Positions 1 through 5,959 are shown, counted from the first letter of the stretch. The stretch: DNA of 6,652 nucleotides from an uncultured Phascolarctobacterium sp. (GCA_946002345.1 CAMFZA010000094.1:1-6652), one strand, 5' to 3'. Notes: generated from the letters alone by a model not told the origin. A program made the numbers and translations.

Positions 1-725
1 TTGTTGGGGTGCTGCCTCGTGCAGGGCTGCGTTTTGGTATTCTTGTCGAGCGGTCGAGGCGTGACCTCATCCTGTTTTATGCGACCATCGACAAAGACAA
101 CTCTGTCGCCTACCTCTCGGGCAAAGCCCATTTCGTGGGTTACCACAGCCATGGTCATGCCCTCGTTGGCCAGCTCCTTCATAACGTCCAAAACCTCGTT
201 AACCATTTCCGGGTCCAAGGCACTGGTGGGCTCGTCAAAGAGCAAAGCCTTGGGCTTCATGCACAGGGCCCGGGCAATAGCCACACGCTGCTGCTGGCCG
301 CCGGAAAGCTGGTCAGGGTAGCTGTGAGCCTTGTCCAAAAGGCCAACCTTTTGCAAATACTTGGTAGCAGTTGCCTCAGCCTCTTCCTTCTTGATGCCGC
401 GCACCTTCATGGGTGCCAGCATCAGGTTTTGCATAACATCCATGTGGGGGAACAGGTTGAAGCGCTGGAACACCATGCCAACCTCCTTGCGCACCTCGTT
501 AATATTGGCCTCGCCGTTTAAGGGAATGCCATCGATAACGATGCTGCCACCGGTGGGCTCCTCCAAATAGTTGATGCAGCGCAGCAGGGTACTCTTGCCA
601 CTACCGGAGGGACCGATGATAACCACTACCTCCTTTTCCGCAATGGACAGGTTCACGCCGTTTAAAACATGCAGATCACCAAAGCTTTTCTTCAAATCGG
701 TAATCTTAATCATTTCCTTGCTCAT
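1..725 (-). CDS. Polar amino acid ABC transporter ATP-binding protein (GlnQ/HisP type), 3' end beyond window
   Basis: This is the cytoplasmic ATPase that powers the importer encoded just upstream. From the ATG at 725 the frame stays open to the window edge, giving 241 codons and no stop. Visible motifs are Walker [10 protein letters not shown] (residues 38-46), Q-loop Gln87 in [10 protein letters not shown], signature LSGGQQQR (140-147), Walker B ALLFDE (160-165), D-loop SALD (168-171) and switch His197 in [12 protein letters not shown]. This set is diagnostic of the GlnQ/HisP family, which usually runs about 240-250 residues, so only a few codons should be missing. The start overlaps the permease stop as ATGA (725-722), which implies translational coupling. 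The last 28 or so residues, after VVFVDGRI, match the usual family ending poorly and contain Pro, Cys and many Thr. The frame may be damaged or simply divergent there. The substrate class is inferred from family and neighbours. Confidence 0.93.
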   Translation of the reverse strand, partial: MSKEMIKITDLKKSFGDLHVLNGVNLSIAEKEVVVIIGPSGSGKSTLLRCINYLEEPTGGSIVIDGIPLNGEANINEVRKEVGMVFQRFNLFPHMDVMQNLMLAPMKVRGIKKEEAEATATKYLQKVGLLDKAHSYPDQLSGGQQQRVAIARALCMKPKALLFDEPTSALDPEMVNEVLDVMKELANEGMTMAVVTHEMGFAREVGDRVVFVDGRIKQDEVTPRPLDKNTKTQPCTRQHPN

Positions 726-1378
726 TTTGTATCAAACCTCCGCTCCAAATAACCTGTGAACCTAGCTACAGCAAAGGTCATCACTAAATAAACAAGTGCT
801 ACAGCCATCCAAATTTCAAAGGAGGCGTAGGTACGGGCAATAATCAATTGACCGCGACGAGTCAGCTCCTCGAAGCCGATAACGGATACCAGGGAAGAGT
901 CCTTCAGCATGGCGATAAATTCATTGCCCAGAGGCGGAATAATGCGCTTAAAGGCCTGGGGCATAATGATATAACGCATGGTTTGCGCCCAGCTCATGCC
1001 CAGGCTGCGGCCTGCTTCCATTTGCCCCTTGTCGATGGATTGAATGCCGGCACGGAAGATTTCTGCAATGTAAGCACCACTATTAATGGAGCACGCAGAA
1101 ATTGCGGCCACAAAGGGGTCCACACGACTACCGATAATGCCCGGCAGAGCAAAATATACCAAAAAGATTTGCACCAAAAGCGGGGTGCCACGAATAAAGT
1201 CAACATATACGTTGGCAATATAGCGGATGGGCTTGATATTGCACAGACGGGCAATGCCCACCATGCAGCCGATTACCAGGCCCAAGAACACGCTCATGGC
1301 CGTAATTTCCACAGTGATACCAGCACCGGCAATCAAAAGTGGTAAAGAATTGACCATTAAATCAATGTTAAGCTCCAT
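722..1378 (-). CDS. Polar amino acid ABC transporter permease (HisM/GlnP type)
   Basis: This 218-residue inner-membrane protein forms the amino acid channel, probably as a homodimer because only one permease gene is present. Hydrophobic segments lie roughly at residues 13-45, 66-82, 88-108, 150-168 and 188-207, as expected for a five-helix permease of this family. [18 protein letters not shown] (59-76) is a typical HisM/GlnP sequence. The EAA loop that docks on the ATPase is clear at 119-142 ([20 protein letters not shown], then MPQA). [11 protein letters not shown] (158-168) is also family-typical. The ATG at 1378 is preceded by GGAG (1388-1385) with a 6-nt gap. The stop shares bases with the ATPase start. 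Binding protein A ends 65 nt upstream without an obvious terminator, so the three genes are probably co-transcribed. Confidence 0.96.
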   Translation of the reverse strand: MELNIDLMVNSLPLLIAGAGITVEITAMSVFLGLVIGCMVGIARLCNIKPIRYIANVYVDFIRGTPLLVQIFLVYFALPGIIGSRVDPFVAAISACSINSGAYIAEIFRAGIQSIDKGQMEAGRSLGMSWAQTMRYIIMPQAFKRIIPPLGNEFIAMLKDSSLVSVIGFEELTRRGQLIIARTYASFEIWMAVALVYLVMTFAVARFTGYLERRFDTK

Positions 1379-1443
1379 AATTTACTCCGATTTCTTCTAA
1401 TTTTTCTAACAGTTATGCACTACGCAACCAAGGTTCCAAGCTT

Positions 1444-2220
1444 TTATTTTTTCTCGCCGAACCATTTTTTGTAAATCTTATCGAATTCGCCGTTCTTTTT
1501 CAGTTCAGCCATAGCCTTGTTAATATCTGCAGCCAGCTTGCTATCCTTCTTCACAGCGATACCATATTGCTCTGCTTCCATTTTTTCGCCAACGGTCATA
1601 GCAAATTTGTCGCCACCCTTGGTCAGGAAATATTCAACAACGGGCAAATCGCCGATAACAGCATCAACGCCGCCATTTTTCAGCTCCAGGGCAGCTTCAT
1701 CCTGAGTATTGAAGGTAGTAACCTTAGCACCCTCCACCTTTCTAGCTTTCATTTCGCCAGTGGTACCAATTTGGGCAGCAATGCGTTTACCCTTCAAATC
1801 ATCTACAGATTTCACAGCGGTATTGTCCTTTTTCACCATCACAATCAGGCCGGAGGTGTAGTAGGGATCAGAGAAGGTTACCGCCTTTTTGCGCTCCTCG
1901 GTAATAGTCATACCAGCAATTGCTGCATCAATATTACCTGCGTTCAGAGCAGGAATCAGGGCATCAAAGCCCATGCCGGCGATTTCTACCTTAGTACCCA
2001 TTTGCTTACCGATTGCTTGAATCAGCTCGATATCAAAGCCGGTCAGCTCCTTGGAGCCTTCCTTCGGGAATTCAAAGGGAGCAAAGGCAGGCTCGGTGCC
2101 TACACGCAAAACCTTGGCCGGTTCAGCCTTTTTCTCTTCCTTTTTGTCACCGCCACAGCCAGCTAACATCATGCTGCAGGCCATAACTGCCATCATTAAA
2201 AACACCAATAATTTTTTCAT
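1444..2220 (-). CDS. Amino acid ABC transporter substrate-binding lipoprotein A (SBP family 3)
   Basis: This 258-residue extracytoplasmic receptor captures a polar amino acid and delivers it to the adjacent permease. A Lys-Lys start, a hydrophobic stretch and the lipobox LAGC (19-22) mark a lipoprotein anchored at Cys22. A charged Lys/Glu linker (about 25-35) leads into the family 3 fold. Typical motifs are RVGTEPAFAPFEF (39-51), GFDIELIQAIGKQMG (61-75) and TFSDPYYTSG (115-124). By family analogy Arg110 (in TEERKKA) should bind the ligand carboxylate and Asp191 (in VIGDLP) its amino group. The start is supported by GAGGGGG (2234-2228), 7 nt upstream. It lies directly upstream of the permease, as a cognate receptor would. 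It is about three-quarters identical to lipoprotein B by hand count of the mature part, which points to a tandem duplication. The exact ligand cannot be read from sequence. Confidence 0.96.
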   Translation of the reverse strand: MKKLLVFLMMAVMACSMMLAGCGGDKKEEKKAEPAKVLRVGTEPAFAPFEFPKEGSKELTGFDIELIQAIGKQMGTKVEIAGMGFDALIPALNAGNIDAAIAGMTITEERKKAVTFSDPYYTSGLIVMVKKDNTAVKSVDDLKGKRIAAQIGTTGEMKARKVEGAKVTTFNTQDEAALELKNGGVDAVIGDLPVVEYFLTKGGDKFAMTVGEKMEAEQYGIAVKKDSKLAADINKAMAELKKNGEFDKIYKKWFGEKK

Positions 2221-2250
2221 TGTGAGTCCCCCTCATCTTAATAAATATTT

Positions 2251-2280
2251 TTATATTTTAAGCATATCATGCCTAAAAAC
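2251..2280 (-). promoter_or_regulatory. Possible internal promoter for lipoprotein A, permease and ATPase
   Basis: Just after the intercistronic hairpin the minus strand is very AT-rich. It offers TAAAAT (5 of 6 to the -10 consensus), 18 nt after a weak TTGTGT -35-like box. An overlapping TATAAA is an alternative -10. If used, it would let protein A, the permease and the ATPase be transcribed independently of protein B. The AT-richness alone makes chance matches likely, so confidence is low. Confidence 0.35.
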
Positions 2281-2285
2281 ACAAA

Positions 2286-2321
2286 CGGAGCACATGCGAT
2301 TCTACACCACACTGTGCTCCG
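2286..2321 (-). terminator. Intercistronic hairpin between the two binding-protein genes (partial terminator or mRNA-processing stem)
   Basis: CGGAGCACA (2286-2294) and TGTGCTCCG (2313-2321) are perfect 9-bp complementary arms around an 18-nt loop, 18 nt past the stop of lipoprotein B. On the minus strand the stem is followed by TTTGTGTTTTTAGG, a T-rich but interrupted tail. This suggests incomplete termination or a 3'-stabilising stem that would give more binding protein B message than downstream message. The structure is visible directly; the role is inferred. Confidence 0.6.
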
Positions 2322-2339
2322 CTTCGAGAACCGACTTTA

Positions 2340-3125
2340 TTATTTCTTTACTTCACCAAACCAGGTTTTGTAAATCTTGTCATATTCGCCGTTTTTCTTC
2401 AGCTCGGCCAGAGCCTTGTTAACATCTGCAGCCAGCTTGTCGTTGCCCTTCTTAACAGCCAGGCCATATTGCTCAGCTTCCATAACCTCGCCCACGGTCA
2501 TAGCAGTCTTGTTGCCGCCTTGAGCCAGATAGTAGCCAACAACCGGGCTATCGTTGATAACAGCATCAACACCCTTGTTCTTCAGCTCCATAGCTGCTTC
2601 GGTGTTGGTATTGAAGGCGGTAACCTTAGCATTTTTAATGCTTCTTGCCTTCTTTTCACCGGTGGTACCGATTTGCACAGCAATGCGTTTGCCTTCCAAA
2701 TCCTTTTCACTCTTAACTTCCTTATTATCCTTGTTAACCATGATAATCAGGCCGGAGGTGTAATAAGGCTCGGAGAAGGTGATGGCCTTTTTACGTTCAT
2801 CGGTAATGGACATGCCAGCAGCAATCAAGTCAATGTTGTTAGCATTTAAAGCAGGAATCAAAGCATCAAAGCCCATGTTTACGATTTCTACCTTAGCGCC
2901 CATTTGCTTGCCAATAGCGCGAGCCAAATCCATATCGAAGCCATCATAGTCCTTGCTGCCTTCCTTTTGGAATTCAAAGGGAGCGAAGGTGGGCTCGGTG
3001 CCTACACGCAAAACCTTAGCAGGCTCAGCCTTTTTTGCTTCCTTTTTGTCGCCGCCGCAGCCAGCAGCCAGCATAGCAACTGCACAAATGATAGTCATCA
3101 TCAGTACTAATAATTTCTTCATCAT
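2340..3125 (-). CDS. Amino acid ABC transporter substrate-binding lipoprotein B (SBP family 3), paralogue of A
   Basis: This 261-residue lipoprotein receptor is the first gene of the importer cluster. The signal peptide ends in MLAAGC with Cys23 as the lipid-modified residue; the -3 position is Ala rather than the commoner Leu. The family 3 hallmarks match those of protein A: RVGTEPTFAPFEF (40-52), GFDMDLARAIGKQMG (62-76) and TFSEPYYTSG (116-125). Predicted ligand contacts are Arg111 and Asp192. Near Asp192 the sequence is VINDSPVVGYY where A has VIGDLPVVEYF, so the pocket may differ. The start is ATG 3125 with GGGG (3135-3132) 6 nt upstream; the next codon, ATG 3122, is an alternative. The gene ends in a double stop (TAATAA). 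It has its own promoter and is separated from A by 119 nt containing a hairpin. B and A probably share one permease and ATPase. Confidence 0.96.
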   Translation of the reverse strand: MMKKLLVLMMTIICAVAMLAAGCGGDKKEAKKAEPAKVLRVGTEPTFAPFEFQKEGSKDYDGFDMDLARAIGKQMGAKVEIVNMGFDALIPALNANNIDLIAAGMSITDERKKAITFSEPYYTSGLIIMVNKDNKEVKSEKDLEGKRIAVQIGTTGEKKARSIKNAKVTAFNTNTEAAMELKNKGVDAVINDSPVVGYYLAQGGNKTAMTVGEVMEAEQYGLAVKKGNDKLAADVNKALAELKKNGEYDKIYKTWFGEVKK

Positions 3126-3164
3126 TAAATTCCCCTTTCGTCTTGCAACGCTTTAATTAGATAC

Positions 3165-3193
3165 ATTATATACCCAATTCTCTCCCAGGTAAA
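3165..3193 (-). promoter_or_regulatory. Sigma70-type promoter of lipoprotein B and the transporter cluster
   Basis: On the minus strand TTTACC (3193-3188, 4 of 6) is followed after exactly 17 nt by a perfect TATAAT (3170-3165). The predicted start, near 3158, leaves a leader of about 33 nt before ATG 3125. That is too short for a riboswitch, so any control is likely to act on the promoter itself. Confidence 0.7.
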
Positions 3194-3194
3194 G

Positions 3195-3210
3195 AATTTT
3201 TATAAAAATT
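3195..3210. promoter_or_regulatory. AT-only perfect 16-bp palindrome abutting the -35 box of the transporter promoter
   Basis: AATTTTTATAAAAATT reads the same on both strands and begins one base upstream of the -35 element (3188-3193). Its position fits an operator or an UP-like element that raises promoter strength. It also lies just past the predicted 3' end of the candidate RNA, where it could aid termination. The palindrome is certain; its function is not. Confidence 0.4.
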
Positions 3211-3218
3211 TTCAGTAT

Positions 3219-3467
3219 AAAAATGTATACAACTCAGCTGACCTGGTTTTCGCCCCCACACTCGCCTGCTGGAGGGTTCGCTCCTAAGCATCTGCGCTCC
3301 CCACTACTACCCCTCTCGCTAAAAAAATAATATGCGGCTAAAATAGCTCGCTTGCGGCAGGTCTTACTTCTATACTGCACCGTGCTCGCAGCTTGATTTT
3401 AAGCTGTTTACGTGGATCGTTTCGCCTGCAACTGGCATCGACTTGCAACCACAGACCTGAGTTGTAC
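3219..3467 (-). ncRNA. Candidate independent structured RNA, about 250 nt, family not recognised
   Basis: This segment has no coding frame of note but shows the layout of a small RNA gene. A TTGCAA-17-TATAAT promoter places the transcript start at 3465-3467. That is also the first base of a long-range closing stem: GTACAACTCAG (3467-3457) pairs with CTGAGTTGTAT (3237-3227), 11 bp including one G-U. The helix continues with CTG/CAG (3454-3452 with 3240-3238) and TGGTT/AACCA (3451-3447 with 3248-3244). The 3' arm is followed by ACATTTTTAT, a terminator-like T run. Internal hairpins are CAGCTT/AAGCTG (3389-3406), GCG-A-GCTA/TAGC-CGC (3334-3351) and GGAG/CTCC (3271-3284). I found no RNase P, tmRNA, SRP or T-box signature. 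A 6S-like RNA is conceivable but unproven. An excised repeat unit or MITE is the main alternative. Confidence 0.55.
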
Positions 3468-3472
3468 AGCTT

Positions 3473-3501
3473 ATTATAAGCTTTTGCCAGTTATTTTGCA
3501 A
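3473..3501 (-). promoter_or_regulatory. Promoter of the candidate structured RNA, with overlapping palindrome
   Basis: On the minus strand TTGCAA (3501-3496, 4 of 6) and a perfect TATAAT (3478-3473) are separated by exactly 17 nt. The start predicted about 7 nt downstream coincides with the closing stem of the RNA. The -10 box sits inside AGCTTATTATAAGCT (3468-3482), a palindrome with 7-bp arms and a single central base, which could be a repressor site. Confidence 0.6.
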
Positions 3502-3529
3502 TAAAAAGAACGCCTTTTCTCTTTAATAT

Positions 3530-3559
3530 TTGACAAAAAAGTGATATACTATCTGTACT
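3530..3559 (+). promoter_or_regulatory. Promoter of the HD-GYP-like gene
   Basis: A perfect TTGACA (3530-3535) is followed after 18 nt by TGTACT (3554-3559, 4 of 6). TATACT at 3545-3550 is a better -10 but is too close to this -35, so the exact -10 is uncertain. The promoter points away from the candidate RNA promoter, 28 bases to its left. The leader of about 40 nt ends in the Shine-Dalgarno AAAGGA (3593-3598), 8 nt before ATG 3607. Confidence 0.55.
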
Positions 3560-3606
3560 GTATTGTTCGGACCCAGTTTTTACCACACTCTCAAAGGAAA
3601 TAGACC

Positions 3607-4221
3607 ATGATTGCCATACCCCAATGTCTCGATTTCTCAGATGTTCGTCTGACCAAGGAAATCTGTGATTTTTACCTTAAAATGCTGCAAATTAAAAATC
3701 GGGAAATCTATCTGCACAGCCAGCAGGTAGCCAATTATGCTGCCAGCACTGCGGCCAAGCTGGGCCTGCCTGCCAGCGAAGTATCCCAAATCAAGACGGG
3801 GGCGTTGCTCCACGACATCGGTCAGCTTTCTGTGCCTAATTTGATTTTGGCTAAGCTGCCCTTTTTGTCCACCAGGGAGTTGTCCATCTACAAGCGTCAT
3901 TGCATTGCCGGAGCCAGCATGCTGGAAAATATTCCGGAGTTTACTTATATCACGGACATTATCCGTTGCCACCACGAAAAATGGGACGGTACCGGTTATC
4001 CCAAACGCTTGAAGGGACAAAACATTCCCATTGGTGCCCGCATTGTGGCCGTGGCCAATTATTATGACCGCAATATTAACCCCTGCACCAGCCACTGGCA
4101 AAAGACCCATGCCGATGCCATCGTGGAGCTGCAAAATAAAGCAGGGCTGGACTTTGACCCGACCATTGTCAAAGCCTTTATAGAATCCGTCCTGCCCCAA
4201 CCCAATCGCAACGAAATTTAA
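3607..4221 (+). CDS. Stand-alone HD-GYP-like domain protein with altered active-site positions
   Basis: This 204-residue soluble protein consists of almost nothing but an HD-GYP domain. Canonical members hydrolyse cyclic di-GMP with a two- or three-metal centre. Recognisable are His37 (YLHSQQVANYA), His69-Asp70 (LLHDIGQLSVPN), His98 (KRHCIAGASML), the diagnostic HHEKWDGTGYP (122-132) and IPIGARIVAVANYYD (140-154). The C-terminal AGLDFDPTIVKAFI (179-192) is also typical. Two signature positions differ: the Lys of HDIGK is Gln73, and the metal-binding Asp of VADxYDAL is Asn151. The following Thr-Ser-x-Arg-Pro-Tyr segment is missing too. No receiver, GGDEF, PAS or membrane part is present. It may act on another nucleotide, have reduced activity, or serve as a binding protein. 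Membership of the HD superfamily is secure; c-di-GMP hydrolysis is not. It forms a single-gene transcription unit. Confidence 0.9.
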   Translation: MIAIPQCLDFSDVRLTKEICDFYLKMLQIKNREIYLHSQQVANYAASTAAKLGLPASEVSQIKTGALLHDIGQLSVPNLILAKLPFLSTRELSIYKRHCIAGASMLENIPEFTYITDIIRCHHEKWDGTGYPKRLKGQNIPIGARIVAVANYYDRNINPCTSHWQKTHADAIVELQNKAGLDFDPTIVKAFIESVLPQPNRNEI

Positions 4222-4270
4222 AAGCACTGCTAACGCATTTGAGAGCGAAAGCAGTGCTTTTTGTTTTTGT
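4220..4270 (+). terminator. Rho-independent terminator of the HD-GYP-like gene, probably bidirectional
   Basis: AAAAGCACTGCT (4220-4231) and AGCAGTGCTTTT (4250-4261) form a perfect 12-bp stem around an 18-nt loop, followed by TGTTTTTGT. The left arm includes the last two bases of the TAA stop. Because the arm starts with AAAA, the minus strand reads the same stem with a TTTT end, so it can also stop transcripts coming from the convergent ABC-F gene. Confidence 0.9.
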
Positions 4271-4294
4271 ATTAAAGTAAATACTCTTTCTATG

Positions 4295-4393
4295 AACGTT
4301 GCAGAAGGCGTTAGCTGCGAGGCGTGGCGACGCAGACGTATAGATAATACTTCAAGGAGCCGCAACGAAGCAGATGACGCCTTATGGAACGTT
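4295..4393. repeat. 99-bp imperfect inverted-repeat element in the convergent intergenic gap
   Basis: The arms at 4295-4318 and 4370-4393 are complementary at 20 of 24 positions, plus one possible G-U pair. Each outer end carries AACGTT and each arm also holds AAGGCGT. The 51-base interior contains the small hairpin GCGT-ggcg-ACGC. Because AACGTT is itself a palindrome, the outer GAACGTTGC also appears as a direct repeat (4294-4302 and 4387-4395). The hairpin is not followed by a T run on either strand, so it is not a simple terminator. It may be a copy of a dispersed intergenic repeat or a 3'-UTR structure. Only one copy lies in this window. Confidence 0.6.
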
Positions 4394-4402
4394 GCTATTG
4401 CA

Positions 4403-5959
4403 CTATATTATCTTGGTTGTCCAGTCCTCGATATTCCACACCTTATCCACCCATCCTTCATAAAATTCGGGCTCATGGGATACCAAGAGTACGCTGCCCT
4501 TAAAGGCCTTGAGGGCTCTTTGCAGCTCTTCCTTAGCATCCACATCCAGATGGTTGGTGGGCTCGTCCAGCACCAGCCAGTTTACGTCCTTGAGCATCAC
4601 CTTGCACAGGCGCACCTTAGCGGCTTCACCGCCACTTAATACAAACACCTTGCTGGTGATGTGCTCATTGGTCAGGCCGCAGCCGGCCAAGGCCGCACGC
4701 ACCTCATAATTGGTCATGCCCGGATAGGCGTCCCACACATCCTCCAGGGCGGTTTTGTCGTTCTTTTCCCGTTCCTCCTGCTCAAAGTAGCCCGGTTCCA
4801 AAAATTCGCCCAGCTCCACCTTGCCACTGAAGGGAGGAATAATGCCCAAAATGGTCTTCAAAAGCGTGGTTTTGCCAAGGCCATTGACACCTTTAATGGC
4901 AATTTTTTGGCCTCGTTCCAAATTGAAGGTTACGGGACGGGTGAGCGCACTGTCGTAGCCCAACACCAAATCCTTGGCCTCCACAATAAAGCGGCTGGGC
5001 GTGCGTGCTTCCTTAAATTGGAAGGTGGGCTTAACCTTTTCCCGAGGCTTTTCAATCATTTCCATCTTGTCCAGCTTGCGCTGACGGCTCTTAGCCATAT
5101 TGGTGGTGGCCACGCGAGCCTTGTTGCGGGCAATAAAGTCCTCCAGCTTGGCAACCTCCTGCTGCTGGCGCTCATAGGCACTGACCTTTTGGGCCTGGTA
5201 AATGGCATACATCTCTTGGAATTTGTCGTAGTTGCCGGTGTAACGGGTGAGCTCGCAGTTTTCCAGATGATAAATAACATTGCAAACATTATTTAGGAAG
5301 GGCACATCATGGGAAATAAGAATAAAGGCATGCTCGTAATCCTGCAGGAATTTGGTCAGCCATTCAATATGCTCCACATCCAAATAGTTGGTGGGCTCGT
5401 CCAGCAAGAGGATTTGGGAGTTTTGCAGCAGCAGCTTGGTAAGCAGCACCTTGCTACGTTGACCGCCGGACAGCTCGCTCACATCCTTGTCCAGGCCAAT
5501 GCTGCCCAAGCCCAAGCCATTGGCAAACTCTTCAATCTTGCTGTCAAGAGAATAAAAGCCTGCGTGCTCCAGCTCCGTTTGAATCTCGCCTACGGCGTTC
5601 ATCATCTTATCCATTTCCTCCGGAGTGGCATCGCCCATCTTCTCGTAATAATCCAGCATTTGCTGCTCCTTTTCGTAAAGAGCATCAAAGGCGGTGTGCA
5701 GCACCTGGCGAATGGTCATCCCCTTTTGCAGAGTGCTCTGTTGGTCCAAATAGCCCACAGTGGCCTTGCCTGGCCATTCTACCTTACCATCATCGGGCAA
5801 CACGTGGCCGGTAACAATATTCAAAAAGGTGGATTTGCCTTCACCGTTGGCGCCGACCAAGCCCACATGCTCGCCGCGCTGCAGCTTGAAGGAAACATTC
5901 TCTAAAATTTGGCGTCCCCCAAAGGAATGGGAAACATTGGTCACATTCAAATAACTCAT
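4403..5959 (-). CDS. ABC-F family ATPase (YfmM-like ribosome-associated protein)
   Basis: This protein has two ABC domains in tandem and no membrane segment, the ABC-F layout. These proteins bind the ribosomal E site and resolve stalled or antibiotic-bound ribosomes. From ATG 5959 it has 518 residues. Domain 1 has Walker A GANGEGKST (36-44), LSGGQ (163-167), Walker B ILLLDE (183-188) and His217. Domain 2 has GVNGLGKTT (357-365), LSGGE (441-445), WLVLDE (461-466) and His495. The charged linker between them (about 243-318) is the P-site tRNA interaction motif region, with RNKARVATTNMAKSRQRKLD near 278-297. The frame extends two codons further to TTG 5965, but AGAGG (5970-5966) lies 6 nt before the ATG and directly abuts the TTG, so the ATG is chosen. 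Text and length resemble Bacillus YfmM. A housekeeping translation role is likelier than dedicated resistance, but sequence alone cannot decide. Confidence 0.95.
   Translation of the reverse strand: MSYLNVTNVSHSFGGRQILENVSFKLQRGEHVGLVGANGEGKSTFLNIVTGHVLPDDGKVEWPGKATVGYLDQQSTLQKGMTIRQVLHTAFDALYEKEQQMLDYYEKMGDATPEEMDKMMNAVGEIQTELEHAGFYSLDSKIEEFANGLGLGSIGLDKDVSELSGGQRSKVLLTKLLLQNSQILLLDEPTNYLDVEHIEWLTKFLQDYEHAFILISHDVPFLNNVCNVIYHLENCELTRYTGNYDKFQEMYAIYQAQKVSAYERQQQEVAKLEDFIARNKARVATTNMAKSRQRKLDKMEMIEKPREKVKPTFQFKEARTPSRFIVEAKDLVLGYDSALTRPVTFNLERGQKIAIKGVNGLGKTTLLKTILGIIPPFSGKVELGEFLEPGYFEQEEREKNDKTALEDVWDAYPGMTNYEVRAALAGCGLTNEHITSKVFVLSGGEAAKVRLCKVMLKDVNWLVLDEPTNHLDVDAKEELQRALKAFKGSVLLVSHEPEFYEGWVDKVWNIEDWTTKII

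Noticed and set aside
9..521. Long plus-strand reading frame opposite the ATPase
   Set aside because: It is antisense to an unmistakable GlnQ-type ATPase and has no recognisable domain or ribosome site. The same applies to the other long frames opposite the permease, lipoproteins and ABC-F gene.
3207..3221. CodY-box-like sequence (AATTTTCAG followed by an AT-rich half) near the transporter promoter
   Set aside because: It matches the published 15-mer at about 11 positions only, the second half is poor, and AT-rich spacer gives such matches by chance. CodY presence in this organism is unknown.
3126..3230. Amino acid riboswitch or T-box leader for the transporter
   Set aside because: The predicted leader of the first binding protein is only about 33 nt and no lysine, glycine or T-box conserved segment is seen. 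The structured region lies upstream of this promoter, not inside the leader.
3228..3466. MITE or insertion-sequence remnant with terminal inverted repeats
   Set aside because: The 10-bp arms could be read this way, but there is no clear target duplication. The promoter whose start falls on the arm, and the T run after the other arm, fit an RNA gene better. Kept as the main alternative.
3607..4221. HD-GYP-like gene and nearby RNA as a c-di-GMP riboswitch system
   Set aside because: The RNA is on the opposite strand and upstream of the gene's own promoter, and it lacks the conserved GEMM riboswitch segments.
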